From Acidobacteriota bacterium (GTDB lineage Bacteria > Acidobacteriota > Terriglobia > Bryobacterales > UBA6623), in NCBI GenBank assembly GCA_016125275.1, contig WGMB01000008.1, forward strand, positions 124,001 through 188,000: DNA of 64,000 bases, written 5' to 3'. Under the pieces are notes generated by a model. It did not search any database, was not told the origin of the DNA, and was given only the letters and a program-made list of their open reading frames with translations. Below are positions 30,026-40,500 of the stretch, one piece after another (the first letter of the stretch is position 1; each line of letters starts with the position of its first letter). The position numbers and the translations under genes are program-made.

Positions 30026-30313
30026 TTGGCCGTCTTCGACCGTGGAAGCCGCTACGTCAAACCGCCGCTCGAGCCCTATTCGGCCGCCGACCGCAGAGGG
30101 CGCGAAGTGAAGGCCCTGCCGATGCCCGAGCCGCCGATCGAGACCTCGATCGGCCAGTACGTCCGCAAACAAGGCCAGCGCCTGGACCACATGGCCAGCT
30201 CGTTTCTGGGCGATCCGCACGCCTTCTGGCGGATCGCCGAGCTCAATGGGGCCGTGCTGCCGGACTCTCTGGCCGAGGCCGAGAAACTCCAGATCCCCGC
30301 GCTGCCGCGCTAG
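30026..30313 (+). CDS. LysM-like baseplate protein (Afp7 C-terminal half)
   Basis: 95 residues from TTG 30026. The AGGAGG at 30012-30017 with an 8-base spacer decides this unusual start; the ATG at 30019 is in another frame. The C-terminal half (residues about 45-90: RKQGQRLDHMASSFLGDPHAFWRIAELNG) is a compact LysM-like fold. It corresponds to the LysM domain of gp53/Afp7-type proteins, which bridges wedge and hub. The N-terminus carries a short disordered Arg/Pro stretch. It lies 14 bases after the tube-domain gene. Confidence 0.8.
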   Translation: MAVFDRGSRYVKPPLEPYSAADRRGREVKALPMPEPPIETSIGQYVRKQGQRLDHMASSFLGDPHAFWRIAELNGAVLPDSLAEAEKLQIPALPR

Positions 30314-30332
30314 GAGAACCGTAGAGAACGCC

Positions 30333-31475
30333 GTGCCCGATATCCGTTTCCAGATCGCCGTCAACCGCGAGCTCGACAACGACCTCACCGCCGATGCGGC
30401 CGAGATCGAAGTGCAGCAGACCATCGAAGGGCCGACGACGTTCCGCGTCCGCTTCGCCGTCGACATCTGCGGCGCGGACATGCGCCTGCTCGAGGACGAG
30501 CGGCTGCAGCCGAGCGATCCGGATACCGAGATCACCGTCCTGGCGATCCTCAACGGCGTCACCTACGTGCTCTCCCACGGCGTGATCGCCGAACGCCAAG
30601 TCAGCCTGGCCCCCGGCGGGCCCGGGTCGTATCTCGAGATTCGCGGCAAGGATCGCCGGGTGGTGATGGACCGCGAGCAGCGCAACGCCTCGCACTCGGG
30701 CACGGCGGCGGACATCGTCACGCCGATCCTGTCGCGCTACGGCTTCGAGGCCGACGTGGCCGACACTCCCATCGAGTACGACGAGAATTCCACCACGCTG
30801 AACCAGACCGAGACCGACCTGGCCTTCGTGGACCAACTCGCCGGTCGCAGCGACGTGCGGTTCTGGATCGACTGGTCGGCCGAGAACGGGCTGGCCGGCT
30901 TCGAGGTCACTGAGACGGCGCACTTCAAGCCCTCGCCGCCGCGCTCCTCCCTACCGGGACCGCTGGGCGGCCTCTCCATCCCGATCCTCGCGCCCGACAG
31001 CCCGCCGGAGCTGCGGCTGAACTCCGGCGACGGCTGCGCCAACGTCGCCAGCTTCGAGGTCAGCTCGAACGCCGAGGCCCCGACCGGCTCCGGCCCCATC
31101 GAGCGCGTCGCGCCGGACACCGGCGAGGTCGACGAGACTGAGACCCCCGCCGCCACCACGGAGCCGCTGGGCTCGGCTGCCTCCGGCTCGCAGGCCCGCA
31201 CCCGGCGCGTGGTCAGCGCCGGCAGCGCCCAGGAAGCGCAGCTCCGCACCCAGGCCGCCCTCAACGACGCCTCCTGGACCGTCCAGGCTACGGCCGAAAC
31301 CAGCGTCCACGCCCTCAACGGCATCCTCGCCGCGCACCAAACCGTGCGCGTCAGCGGCGGGGGCAGCCTCAACAGCGGCAACTACTTCATCAAGTCCGTC
31401 ACGCACGCCATCGACGCATCCGACCACAAGATGCGGCTGGAGCTGATGCGCAACGGCCTGGGAGCGGCTTCATGA
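30333..31475 (+). CDS. eCIS baseplate hub, gp27/late-control-D-like (Afp8 N-terminal half)
   Basis: 380 residues from GTG 30333 (an AGGAGA lies at 30312-30317). It matches the gpD/gp27 hub family: IEVQQTIEGPTTFRVRFAVDI, VLAILNGVTYVLSHGVIAERQ, GKDRRVVMDREQRN and NQTETDLAFVDQLAGRSDVRFW near residues 150-175. The last beta-rich part ends with VSGGGSLNSGNYFIKSVTHAI. A Ser/Ala/Thr-rich linker (about 245-290) precedes it. In Afp8/Pvc8 and VgrG the hub and the spike are one polypeptide. Here they are two genes with an ATGA overlap. Confidence 0.88.
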   Translation: MPDIRFQIAVNRELDNDLTADAAEIEVQQTIEGPTTFRVRFAVDICGADMRLLEDERLQPSDPDTEITVLAILNGVTYVLSHGVIAERQVSLAPGGPGSYLEIRGKDRRVVMDREQRNASHSGTAADIVTPILSRYGFEADVADTPIEYDENSTTLNQTETDLAFVDQLAGRSDVRFWIDWSAENGLAGFEVTETAHFKPSPPRSSLPGPLGGLSIPILAPDSPPELRLNSGDGCANVASFEVSSNAEAPTGSGPIERVAPDTGEVDETETPAATTEPLGSAASGSQARTRRVVSAGSAQEAQLRTQAALNDASWTVQATAETSVHALNGILAAHQTVRVSGGGSLNSGNYFIKSVTHAIDASDHKMRLELMRNGLGAAS

Positions 31476-31999
31476 GCTATCCCGCCGCCCTCTCCCAATC
31501 GCGCCGCGAGTACTACGGCAAGTATCGCGGCCAAGTCACCGACAACGTCGACCCCCTCCACAAGGGCCGCCTGAAGGTGCGCGTGCCGCCCGTGTTGGGG
31601 ACCGTGGAGGTCTGGGCCTCACCCTGCGTGCCCTACGCCGGACCGCAACTGGGCTGGTACACGATGCCGGAGCTCGAGACGGGCGTCTGGATCGAGTTCG
31701 AAGCCGGCGACCCCTCCTACCCCATCTGGACGGGCTTCTTCTGGAACGACGGGGACATCGACTCGGCCGACGCCGACCCCGGCGTCAAGTTCTTCAAGAC
31801 GAAGAAGATGACGCTCCGCATCGACGACTCGAACGGCGAAATCATCATCAAGAACGACTCGGACTCGACGATCACGTTCACGACTGACGAGATCGTCATC
31901 AAGAGCGCTTCGGTCAAGCAAGAGGCCTCGGGCGGCAAGAAGACCGACCTGTCCTCGTCGTCGTTCAAGGTCAACGACGGCAACCTGGAGGTGCTGTGA
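31472..31999 (+). CDS. eCIS spike protein, gp5/gpV-like (Afp8 C-terminal half)
   Basis: 175 residues. An OB-fold typical of phage baseplate protein V/gp5 is visible: YYGKYRGQVTDNVDPLHKGR, RVPPVLGTVEVWASPC, TGVWIEFEAGDPSYPIWTG. After about residue 110 come repeated beta-strands (TLRIDDSNGEIIIKND, STITFTTDEIVIKS) predicted to form the triangular beta-prism needle. It makes the membrane-puncturing spike on the hub trimer. It begins in the hub stop codon, and the next gene starts in its own stop (TGATG). Confidence 0.9.
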   Translation: MSYPAALSQSRREYYGKYRGQVTDNVDPLHKGRLKVRVPPVLGTVEVWASPCVPYAGPQLGWYTMPELETGVWIEFEAGDPSYPIWTGFFWNDGDIDSADADPGVKFFKTKKMTLRIDDSNGEIIIKNDSDSTITFTTDEIVIKSASVKQEASGGKKTDLSSSSFKVNDGNLEVL

Positions 32000-32376
32000 T
32001 GGCGGAGCGCTTCCAGGGCATACGCTTTCCGGTGACGATCGACGGCTCCTCGGGCCGCCTGCGGAAGGAGGGAGACTACTCCGCCTACGTGGCGCAGCTC
32101 ATCAAGCAGGTGCTGCTCACCGCGCCCGGCGAGCGCATCGACCGCCCCGACTTCGGCGCCGGCCTGCGGCGGCTGCTGTTCGCGCCCAGCAGCGAGGAGA
32201 CGGCCACGCTGCTCCAGGCCACCGTCTTCCAGAGCCTCGACCGCTGGCTCTCCGACCTCATCAAGGTCGACGACGTGAACACCGCCTTCGAGGACGGTCG
32301 TATGGAGGTCAATGTCGTCTACACCATCAAGGCTCGCGGCGACCAGGAAGTCTTCAATCTGGAGGTGACGCTCTAG
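31999..32376 (+). CDS. eCIS baseplate wedge protein gp25-like (Afp9)
   Basis: 125 residues from ATG 31999; a GTG three bases earlier is an alternative, and GGAGG at 31987-31991 fits the ATG. It contains the GPW/gp25 motif set: LIKQVLLTAPGERIDRPDFG and AGLRRLLFAPSSEETA, then the acidic C-terminal beta-strands with VNVVYTIKARGDQEVFNLEV. This small protein begins sheath polymerisation on the baseplate and is among the most conserved proteins of contractile systems. Confidence 0.93.
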   Translation: MAERFQGIRFPVTIDGSSGRLRKEGDYSAYVAQLIKQVLLTAPGERIDRPDFGAGLRRLLFAPSSEETATLLQATVFQSLDRWLSDLIKVDDVNTAFEDGRMEVNVVYTIKARGDQEVFNLEVTL

Positions 32377-32379
32377 GCC

Positions 32380-34959
32380 ATGCCGACCTCGACCGATCGC
32401 CTGTCCCAACTGCGGTCCCGTCAGCAGGACTTCACCGGCATCGAGTTCGTGCAGGTGGTGAGCAAGTGCGACCAGAAGGTCCTGCGGCTGTACTTCCTCA
32501 CGGACACCCTGGCGCTGCGGCCGCCGTTCGAGGATGTCGGCGACGCCTCCGTCATCCCTGCGCCCCTCACTCCCGGCGACATCCGCATCTACAGCCCGCG
32601 CGGCGAAGCGCCCGACGTGCTGTTGGAGCCCGATCCGGCCCTGATGCAGTGGGGAGAGGACGCCGTCGCCCAGCGCCGCTACCTGGAGATCGTCGTCCAG
32701 GAGCGCGGCACGTTCACCGAGTACCGCCTGTTCGTGGACGACGCGCTGGGCCGCATCGACCGGGTCTACAACGACGTCGCCTTCTCTTTCAAGGTCGGCT
32801 GCGACGACGACCTCGATTGCGCCGAGCCGCAGCCCGCCTGCGAGCCCGCGGACTTGGTGGACTTCCCCGTCGACTACCTGGCGCGCGATTTCGTCAGCCT
32901 CCGCAACGCTCTGCTCGACTTCGCGGCGCAGCGCTATCCCAACTGGCAGGCGCCGAAGGAAGCCGACGTCGGCGTGATGTTCCTCGAGATCCTGGCGGCG
33001 CTCGGCGACGAGCTGTCGTACGTCCAGGACCGGTTCCACCGCGAGGCCTATCTCGAGACGGCCACCGAGCGCCGTTCGCTGCGCAAGAAAGCCCGCCTGA
33101 TGGACTACGAGATCCACGACGGGCGCATGGCTTCCACGACGCTGGAGCTCACCGTGGCGCCCGGCACGATCTCCGTCGAGGGCGGCTCCACGGTCTGGGC
33201 GCCGATCGAAGGCTCTGACCCGCTGGCGTTCGAGATCGGCAACGGGCTGAAGGATCGCGGCGTGAACTTTGCCGTGGACGCCCGCTGGAACCCCGGCAAT
33301 TTCACGCCCTACGCCTTCGATGACGACGAAGCCTGCCTGCAACCCGGCGCGACGTCGCTGTACGTGCGCAATGACCCGGCCGGGCCGGAGAACCCCGGCG
33401 GCGTGGTCTTCGACCTGGCGGCGGCGGCGCTATGGAGCGAGGGCCGGCTGCTGCTGTTGCGTGATCTGGCCGCCGACGCCTCCGAGGTCGAGCGCCTACG
33501 CCTGGTGCGGGTGGTCTCGGTGGAGCTCGTCCGCGACGAGCTGTTCGACGTCGACCTGGCGCTGATTCGCTGGGACGAGCGCGACGCCTTGCCGTTTCAC
33601 CTGCCGCTGGCGGAGCTTTCGCTCTCCGGTAATCTCGCGCCGGTCACCGCCGGGGAGTCCCGCACGGTCTCTTTCCGGCTGGGCCCTCTGCAGCCCGGCG
33701 ACGCCGACGACGTTCTCTCGGCGGTGGAACGCGAAGGGCCGCTCTACGCCGAAGCCGACGCCGGCCTGCTGAGCCGTCGAGACCCTTGTGACGACGGCGA
33801 GGCCGAAGCCGCCGAGCGCCGGCCGATCTACCTGCTGAGCCTACCCGACACCGACGCGGACGGCTTGGCCTTCGCCGACCTGAACGACGACCTGCGCGCC
33901 ACCGTCCCGGAGATGATCGTCTACCCGGACGGCGAGGAAGACGACCCCTGGGACTTCCAGCGGACCTTGCTGCTCTCCGACCCCGAAGCCCAGGTCTACA
34001 CCCTCGAAGACGGCATGTGGCGGCGCATCGTCGGCTACTGGCGCGACGGCGAGGAGTACGTCCACCGCGACTACGCCACCGGCGCCGGCTACACGGTGCG
34101 CTTCGGAGACGGCGAGTTCGGGCGGCTGCCGCCGCGCGATTCGCTGTTCCACGTGGAGTACCGGCTGGGCTCGGGAACCCGGGCGAACCTGGCAGCCGGT
34201 GCGGTCAACGCCACCTCCATCCCGCACCAGACGCCCCCTCTGATCGGGCCGCTGGAGGGATTGGTGACCGCCGTCAGCAATCCGTTCCCGATCACCAGCG
34301 GCGTGGATCCGGAGACGCCCACGCAGATCAAGCTGCTCACGCCGGAAGCCTATCAGGCCAAGACGCTCTTCGCCGTCCGGCCGGAGGACTACGGCGCTCA
34401 GGCCGAGACGCTCGACTTCGTGCAGCGCGCGCAGGGTTCCTTCCGCTGGACCGGCTCCTGGCTGTCGGCGACCACGGCCGTCGATCCGGCCGGCTCCTTC
34501 CAGCTCAGCGAGTCGCAGCGGGACCAGGTGGAAAATCTGCTGTGCTGCCGCCGCCAGGCTGGCCGCGAGGTGATCGTGGCCGACCCCAAGTACGTCAACC
34601 TCGACCTGCGCGTGAACGTCTGCACCGAGCGCTCGGCCTTCGCCGGCCAGGTCAAGACCCGCGTCCTCAACGCCTTGTTCGGACCCACCGGTCGCCCCGG
34701 GGTGCAGCCGTTCTTCGACCCCGACCGCTTCACCTTCGGCACGCCCCTGCGCCGTGCGGCCTTGGAGGCCGCCATCCTGGCCGTGGACGGCGTGGAGGCG
34801 GTGACCGGCATGGAGATTCGCGTCCACGGCGTCACTGACTTCGTGGACTTCGACTCGCTGACCTTCGAGGTGGCCGACGACGAGCTGATTCGCCTGGAGA
34901 ACACCCGTCTGGCGCCGGAGCGAGGCTCCCTGCGCCTGTCGATGGAGGGAGGCGCCTAG
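32380..34959 (+). CDS. eCIS baseplate wedge protein, gpJ/gp6-like, first copy
   Basis: 859 residues. It matches the putative baseplate assembly (gpJ/gp6-like, Afp11) family: VDFPVDYLARDFVSLRNALLDF and LEILAALGDELSYVQDRFHREAYLETATERRSLRKKARLM near residues 190-240. A VRFGDGEFGRLPPRDSLFHVEYRLGSG segment lies near 570, and the C-terminal gpJ core with YVNLDLRVNVC and VEAVTGMEIRVHG closes it. An additional beta domain is inserted in the middle. It forms the wedge arms together with the next gene's product. It starts four bases after the gp25 stop. Confidence 0.88.
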   Translation: MPTSTDRLSQLRSRQQDFTGIEFVQVVSKCDQKVLRLYFLTDTLALRPPFEDVGDASVIPAPLTPGDIRIYSPRGEAPDVLLEPDPALMQWGEDAVAQRRYLEIVVQERGTFTEYRLFVDDALGRIDRVYNDVAFSFKVGCDDDLDCAEPQPACEPADLVDFPVDYLARDFVSLRNALLDFAAQRYPNWQAPKEADVGVMFLEILAALGDELSYVQDRFHREAYLETATERRSLRKKARLMDYEIHDGRMASTTLELTVAPGTISVEGGSTVWAPIEGSDPLAFEIGNGLKDRGVNFAVDARWNPGNFTPYAFDDDEACLQPGATSLYVRNDPAGPENPGGVVFDLAAAALWSEGRLLLLRDLAADASEVERLRLVRVVSVELVRDELFDVDLALIRWDERDALPFHLPLAELSLSGNLAPVTAGESRTVSFRLGPLQPGDADDVLSAVEREGPLYAEADAGLLSRRDPCDDGEAEAAERRPIYLLSLPDTDADGLAFADLNDDLRATVPEMIVYPDGEEDDPWDFQRTLLLSDPEAQVYTLEDGMWRRIVGYWRDGEEYVHRDYATGAGYTVRFGDGEFGRLPPRDSLFHVEYRLGSGTRANLAAGAVNATSIPHQTPPLIGPLEGLVTAVSNPFPITSGVDPETPTQIKLLTPEAYQAKTLFAVRPEDYGAQAETLDFVQRAQGSFRWTGSWLSATTAVDPAGSFQLSESQRDQVENLLCCRRQAGREVIVADPKYVNLDLRVNVCTERSAFAGQVKTRVLNALFGPTGRPGVQPFFDPDRFTFGTPLRRAALEAAILAVDGVEAVTGMEIRVHGVTDFVDFDSLTFEVADDELIRLENTRLAPERGSLRLSMEGGA

Positions 34960-37515
34960 ATGAGCAAGTGCTGCGATTCCAAGCCCTCGTCGCCGCTGGA
35001 GCTGCTGCCGTCCGGGCTGTCCTCCCTGCCCCGTCAACTGGCGGCCTTCCCGGAGGTTCGCCGGCAGTTGCTCGAACGGCTGGCCAATCCGGACGACGCC
35101 GCCCGGCGGCAGGCGCTGGGCGACTGGCGGCCCTCGGGCGACGATTTCGGCCTGATGTGGCTCGAGATGTGGGCCTACGTGGCCGACGTGCTGGGCTTCT
35201 ACGACGAGCGCATCGCCAACGAGAGCTACCTGGGCACGGCCGTGCGGCGTCCGTCGCTGCGCCGTCTGGTGGATGTTCTGGGCTATACGCCGGCCTCGGG
35301 CGTGGCGGCCACTGCGACCGTCGCGGCCATCGCCGAGGGCCGGCTATGGACCACTCTGCCCCCCGGGACCGGCTTCCGCTCCCGAGGCTTCGATGGCCAG
35401 CCGCCCCAGGTCTTCGAAACCACGGCGGAGACCGCGATCCACCCGCTCAAGAACCAGTGGAAGGTCGTCCCCTTCCAGCGCCGGCCCACCATTGACGCCA
35501 GCAACTTCGAAGGCGACGCCGGAGCCGAGAAGAAGGAAGGCTCCAACGCCAATCGCGTCAACCGTCTGCTATTCGAGCCCCGGGGCTTCGGGCTGGCCGC
35601 CGACGAGTTGGTCCTGATCGACGTCCACAAGCCCGGCGACTCGGACTTCGCCGCGCAGGCCACACGCGTCACGGCCTCCGAGCCCTTCTCCGGCAAGGAC
35701 GGCAAGAGCTACATCCGCGTCTCGCTCGATCCGCCGGCCGTCATCGAGCCCGATGTTGACCTGTCGACCTTGCGGGCCCGGCGGCCCACGCAGTCCGCCG
35801 CCGTCACCGCCAACGAGCCAATCGGTTCGGGCAAGTCCACCGAGCCCCCGCTCGAAAACGTCAGCGGCGGGACCCGGGTCTATTTTGACAAGCCGCCGAC
35901 GACGTTCCGACTCTCCGACCCGATCATCGTCTCGCGCAACTTCAGCGGCGACGAGCCGGCTTACCGGCTGGTGAAGATCACCTCGGTCAAGGCCGCCGCC
36001 GTCCGCATCGCCAGCATCCCCGGTGCCACCGCCTCCGATCCCTCGCCCGCGATGCCGGCCACCGAGCTGATCGTCTCGCCGGCCCTGCCATCGACCTTCC
36101 AGAACCCCTCGGAGCTGCTCTTCCACCACAGCTTCGTGCTCGGCGGCAGCCCCACCAACACCGGCAAGGTCATCATCACCGCCGATGAGCTCGCCGACCC
36201 CGAGGGCGTGCCGATCGATGGAACCGTCGAGCTGCCGCTGGACTCCGCCGGGGCCGCCTCCGAGGCCGTGTCGCAGACGAGCGCCACCGAGCAGGTCCTG
36301 CGCCAGGAGTTCCTGCTCAGCGACGCCGACGAGGTCGGACTGCTGCTCGACGGCGAGCTGACGGTGAGCAAGGACGGCCACGCGGCGTTCCGCGCCGTGG
36401 CCCGCGAGCAGATCGACGTCGCCCAATTACGACTGCCGCTGACGCTGTTCGGCAACGTGGTGGAGGTTTCGCGCGGCGAACGGGTCCCCGCCGAGGTGCT
36501 CGGCAACGGCGACGCCCGGGTGGCGAATCAGAAGTTCAAGCTCAAGAAGAAGCCGCTGACCTATCTGCAGGCGGCCTCGTCCGATGCAACCGCGCAATCG
36601 ACCCTGGAGATCTACGTCGACGGCATCCTCTGGTCCTCTGCCAAGAGCTTCTTCGGCCAGGGACCCAACGACAAGGTTTACATCGTCCGCCATGACGACA
36701 ACCAGAACGCCTTCGTCACCTTCGGAGACGGCGTTCGCGGGGCGCGGCTGCCTTCGGGCGTGAAGAACGTCGTCGCCTCATACCGCTTCGGCGCGGGCGC
36801 GGCGGCTCCACCGGCCAACCACATCAAGCAGCTCGCCGCCGCCGTCAAGGGCTTGCGGGGCGTGAAGTCGCCGGTGGGCGCTCAGCCCGGCAAGGACGCC
36901 GACGCACCGGAGGCGCTGCGCGAAAACGCCCCCAGAACGGCCTTGCTGCTGGGCCGCGCCGTCTCTCCGGCGGACTTCGAGGCCCTGGCGAGCAACGCCC
37001 CCGGCGTGATCCAGGCGCGAGCCCAGTGGCTGTGGATCGCCTCGCAGATGCAGGCGGGGGTGGTGGTGCACTACATCGGCGACGCCGACGAAGCGGCCCT
37101 CGCCGAGACGCTGCGGGCGCAGGGCGACCCCAGTCTGCCGCTCTCGGTGGATCAGGCCGAGCCGATCGCGACGACGGCCTCGGTGAGTGTGGAGGTCGAT
37201 CCCCGCTACGTCAAGGACGATGTCGCGGAACAGGTGCGCCAACGGCTCGTGGAAGGCGTACTGAACCCGGCGCAGGCCTCCATCGGCGGTACCTTTTGGC
37301 CCGGAGTGATCTATGAGGCTACCGGACAAGTCCCGGGAGTGGTGGCGGTCAACGGTCTGAGTTTCACCACCGATCTGCCCACCCTCACTCTCACCGACAG
37401 CGACGGCCGCTGCATTCCCACTGGCCGCTACCTGGACTTCTCCGCTGACGGCGCGGTCGGCGTGACGGCGGTCGACGCCAAGGGCCTGCCGCCGCTCGCC
37501 AAGGGGGCCGCATGA
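34960..37515 (+). CDS. eCIS baseplate wedge protein, gpJ-like, second copy
   Basis: 851 residues, starting directly after the stop of the first wedge gene with a GGAGG site. The N-terminal block (MWLEMWAYVADVLGFYDERIANESYLGTA, then RRPSLRRLVDVLGYTPASG) and the distal part (ENAPRTALLLGRAVSPADFEALASNAPGVIQARAQW) are typical of putative baseplate assembly proteins related to gpJ. VTFGDGVRGARLPSG near residue 590 parallels the VRFGDGEFGRLP segment in the other copy, so the two wedge proteins are distant paralogues. It forms heterodimeric wedges. The following gene begins in its stop codon (ATGA). Confidence 0.86.
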   Translation: MSKCCDSKPSSPLELLPSGLSSLPRQLAAFPEVRRQLLERLANPDDAARRQALGDWRPSGDDFGLMWLEMWAYVADVLGFYDERIANESYLGTAVRRPSLRRLVDVLGYTPASGVAATATVAAIAEGRLWTTLPPGTGFRSRGFDGQPPQVFETTAETAIHPLKNQWKVVPFQRRPTIDASNFEGDAGAEKKEGSNANRVNRLLFEPRGFGLAADELVLIDVHKPGDSDFAAQATRVTASEPFSGKDGKSYIRVSLDPPAVIEPDVDLSTLRARRPTQSAAVTANEPIGSGKSTEPPLENVSGGTRVYFDKPPTTFRLSDPIIVSRNFSGDEPAYRLVKITSVKAAAVRIASIPGATASDPSPAMPATELIVSPALPSTFQNPSELLFHHSFVLGGSPTNTGKVIITADELADPEGVPIDGTVELPLDSAGAASEAVSQTSATEQVLRQEFLLSDADEVGLLLDGELTVSKDGHAAFRAVAREQIDVAQLRLPLTLFGNVVEVSRGERVPAEVLGNGDARVANQKFKLKKKPLTYLQAASSDATAQSTLEIYVDGILWSSAKSFFGQGPNDKVYIVRHDDNQNAFVTFGDGVRGARLPSGVKNVVASYRFGAGAAAPPANHIKQLAAAVKGLRGVKSPVGAQPGKDADAPEALRENAPRTALLLGRAVSPADFEALASNAPGVIQARAQWLWIASQMQAGVVVHYIGDADEAALAETLRAQGDPSLPLSVDQAEPIATTASVSVEVDPRYVKDDVAEQVRQRLVEGVLNPAQASIGGTFWPGVIYEATGQVPGVVAVNGLSFTTDLPTLTLTDSDGRCIPTGRYLDFSADGAVGVTAVDAKGLPPLAKGAA

Positions 37516-40500
37516 GCAACGGCGCGAACGCCCGCGACGGCTACGAACGCTACTACGCCGAAAAGCTCTGGCACCTCTTGCCCGAGGTCTACCGCAACGA
37601 AGACTCCAGCGGGGCCTTCCGGCAGATCGTGGAGCTAATCGGCGAGCAGGCCGCGGTCTCCCGGCGCTCGATCGACCGCCTGTGGGAAGACCAGAACATC
37701 GAGACCGCCGACGACTGGGCCGTCCCCTACATCGGTCGGCTGGTCGGTTCCCGGCTCGTCTCCGTGCAGGATCGCCGCGCCCGCCGGGTCGACGTCGCCA
37801 ACACCATCCGCTTCCGTCGCCGCCGCGGGACGCCCGAGCTGCTCGACACCCTCGTACGGGCGATGTCGGGCTGGGACGTTGTCCTGGAAGAGGGCTTCCG
37901 GCGGTTGGCGCGCACGCGCCATCGCCTCGACCCGCCGCCCGAAGCCCGCGGCCTATTCACTGGAACCCTTTCTGGGGGGACCGCCGACCTGCGCCATCCC
38001 GCCGGGGCCGAGCTCGCCCAGACGCCCTTCGACGAGTACTTCCATACTCTCGACACCCGCCTACTGCGGGGCAAGGACGGTCGCTTCGGGCCGCGCAAGC
38101 TCAACTTCCACCTCTACCGCCTGCGGGCCTTCGAGATGACCGGGGTCGACCCGGTGGAGCTGACCGACCCGGACAACCTAGGCCTACTGAGGACGTACAC
38201 GATCGACCCCAGCGGGCGGAACATCCCGCTGTTCCTCAACGGCGAGGGCGACGGCGCGGACGATCTGGCCAACCTGGGCCGGGAGAATCCCACCTGCGTC
38301 GACCCCTTCGAGTGGCAGGTCTCGCAGCCCATGCGCTGCCGCCTGCTGGGTCACGTCGCCTACCAGATCGCCAACTCGCACATCCTGGAGTTGCAGCAGC
38401 TTAGCAACCCGCCGCTGCCGAGCGACCTCACGGCGTTGGGCCGGGCGCGCGGGACACGTTTCGACAGCGAGCCGGCCCTGCGGCGGCGGCTGCGGGACTT
38501 CGGCGCCGCCATCGGCGCCAATCCGCCCGACTGGTACGTGGCCTTGGTGGCGCTGAGCTTGGTGGAGCAGACCGGGAAGGCCCAGCTCTACCCCGAGCAG
38601 GTCTCGATCTCCAACGAGGGGGAGGACATTCCCACCGAGCGCGTCTCGGCCGGCAACCTCTCCGACCGTCTCTGCCAGCCCGATCCGGCCGGCCCGCTCG
38701 AACGGTTGATCCTCAGCCCCGAGCTGGGCCGCTTCGCGACCTCCCCGGCGGACGAGCCCGCCGATTTCGCGCCGCGGGTCGAGCGCTACTACTACGGCTT
38801 CTCGGCCCAGGTCGGCGGCGGACCCTATCCTCGCCCTCCGCTCGACGTCAACCCCGCCCGCGTGGCCGCCGACGGCGTGGTTCCTAACGGCGGCGAGTTG
38901 CAGGGCAACGGGCTGCGGATCGACGACAACCGCACCTACTCGCTGCGGATCGTCGCCTCGCAGCCGCTCACCGAGCCGGCGGCGATCACCGTCGGCCCGC
39001 AGCGCCGTCCCTTCGTTCTGCTGCGCGGCCCGGAGGGCTCGCCGACGGTCGCCACCCTCCAGCCGGCCGCCACGCAGCAGTCCTTCACCATCGACGGCGG
39101 CTGGTACGCGGGCCAGGACCCCGACTCCGAGCTCGGCCCGGGCGAGCCCTTCGACTTGGTCCTCGAGGGCGCGGCCGGCAACACCGACAACGAGTTCGAC
39201 TTCGAACGCGTCGAGATCCAGTACGCCACCCTCGACCCCGGCGGAGTCCGCGCGGACGGCGTCGCGATTCCGCCGTTGCGGCTGTTCGTCCACGCCCGCA
39301 TCAAGACCCTGCTGATCCGGCGCTCGATCGTCGGACCGATCGTCGTGGAGAGGGAAGACGCCGCCGACCCTTCGGTGATCGACGAGCTGATCGTGTGCGA
39401 CTCGATCGTCGACGCCTCCCAGACCGCCGCAGGCGTCGCCGTCTCCAACCTGTTCGGCCACGTATCGCTCGAGTCCTCGACCATCTTCGGCGACGTCCGA
39501 GCCGACGTCCTCAACGCCTCGGACAGCATCGTCGCCGGCCAGGTCCGAGTGGTGAACAACCAGGAGGGCTGCTTCCGTTTCAGCGCCGCCCGGGCAGGCA
39601 GCGGAGTCCGCCTGCCGCCGCGCTACCACGACTTCGTCGGCCGCATACCGAAGGCCTGGTTCCACTCGACGAAGTTCGGCGACCCGCGCTACGCGCAACT
39701 GTCGGTGGTGGCCCCCCGCGAGGTCGCCGAAGGCGCCGAGAACGGCTCGGAGATGGGAGCCTTCTCCCACCTGTTGCAGCCGATCCGCCTGCGCAGCGTA
39801 CGCGGTAAGGTGGACGAGTTCGGCCCGGCCGGACAGTTGGCGCAGTACCTGTTCCAAGGCGACCGCCGAGCCGAGTCGTTGATCCTGCACGGCGCATTGA
39901 GCCCGGAGCCGCCCGAGGCCGAGCCGCCCCCGCCGCCCGACCCCGGCGAGGTGATTCCCGAGCCGCCAGCCCCGCCTGCTCCGCCGCTGCCCACCAGTTG
40001 CGACGACGAGGAGCCCGGCGAGCCCGGACCCGGTCCTGGGCCTGGTCCGGGTCCCGGGCCGGAGCCTCAACCCGTGGCGGAGCTGGGGGTGGAGATCCCC
40101 CTGCTCGGCGCGGACATCAACGGCGCGCCGGAATTCTGGCGAGGCGTCGACTGGCTGCCTGCGCCTCAGGACGCCGTCGACATCGCCGCTCCGGCACTGC
40201 CCGGGATTCCGCTCGACAAGGTGGAGTTCCTGCTCGAGTACGACGCCCGCACGGGCAAGCGCCCCGAGGACTTCGACTGGAAACCCGCCAATCCGCAGAC
40301 CCCACCATTCTATTCGCTCGAAGGCGAAGCCCTGCACTTCGCGGTTCGCGCCTCAGCGCCGGCCTTCTATTCCAAAGCGGTCGAGCTGGGGGCGGGCCCG
40401 CCGGAGCAGATTCACGTCTACGCCGTGGTTTCCATGCGCGAGGCGCCGGCGACCAGCCGAGACGAGAACGGCGAGAGCTTCGAGATCCAGGTGCGGGCAA

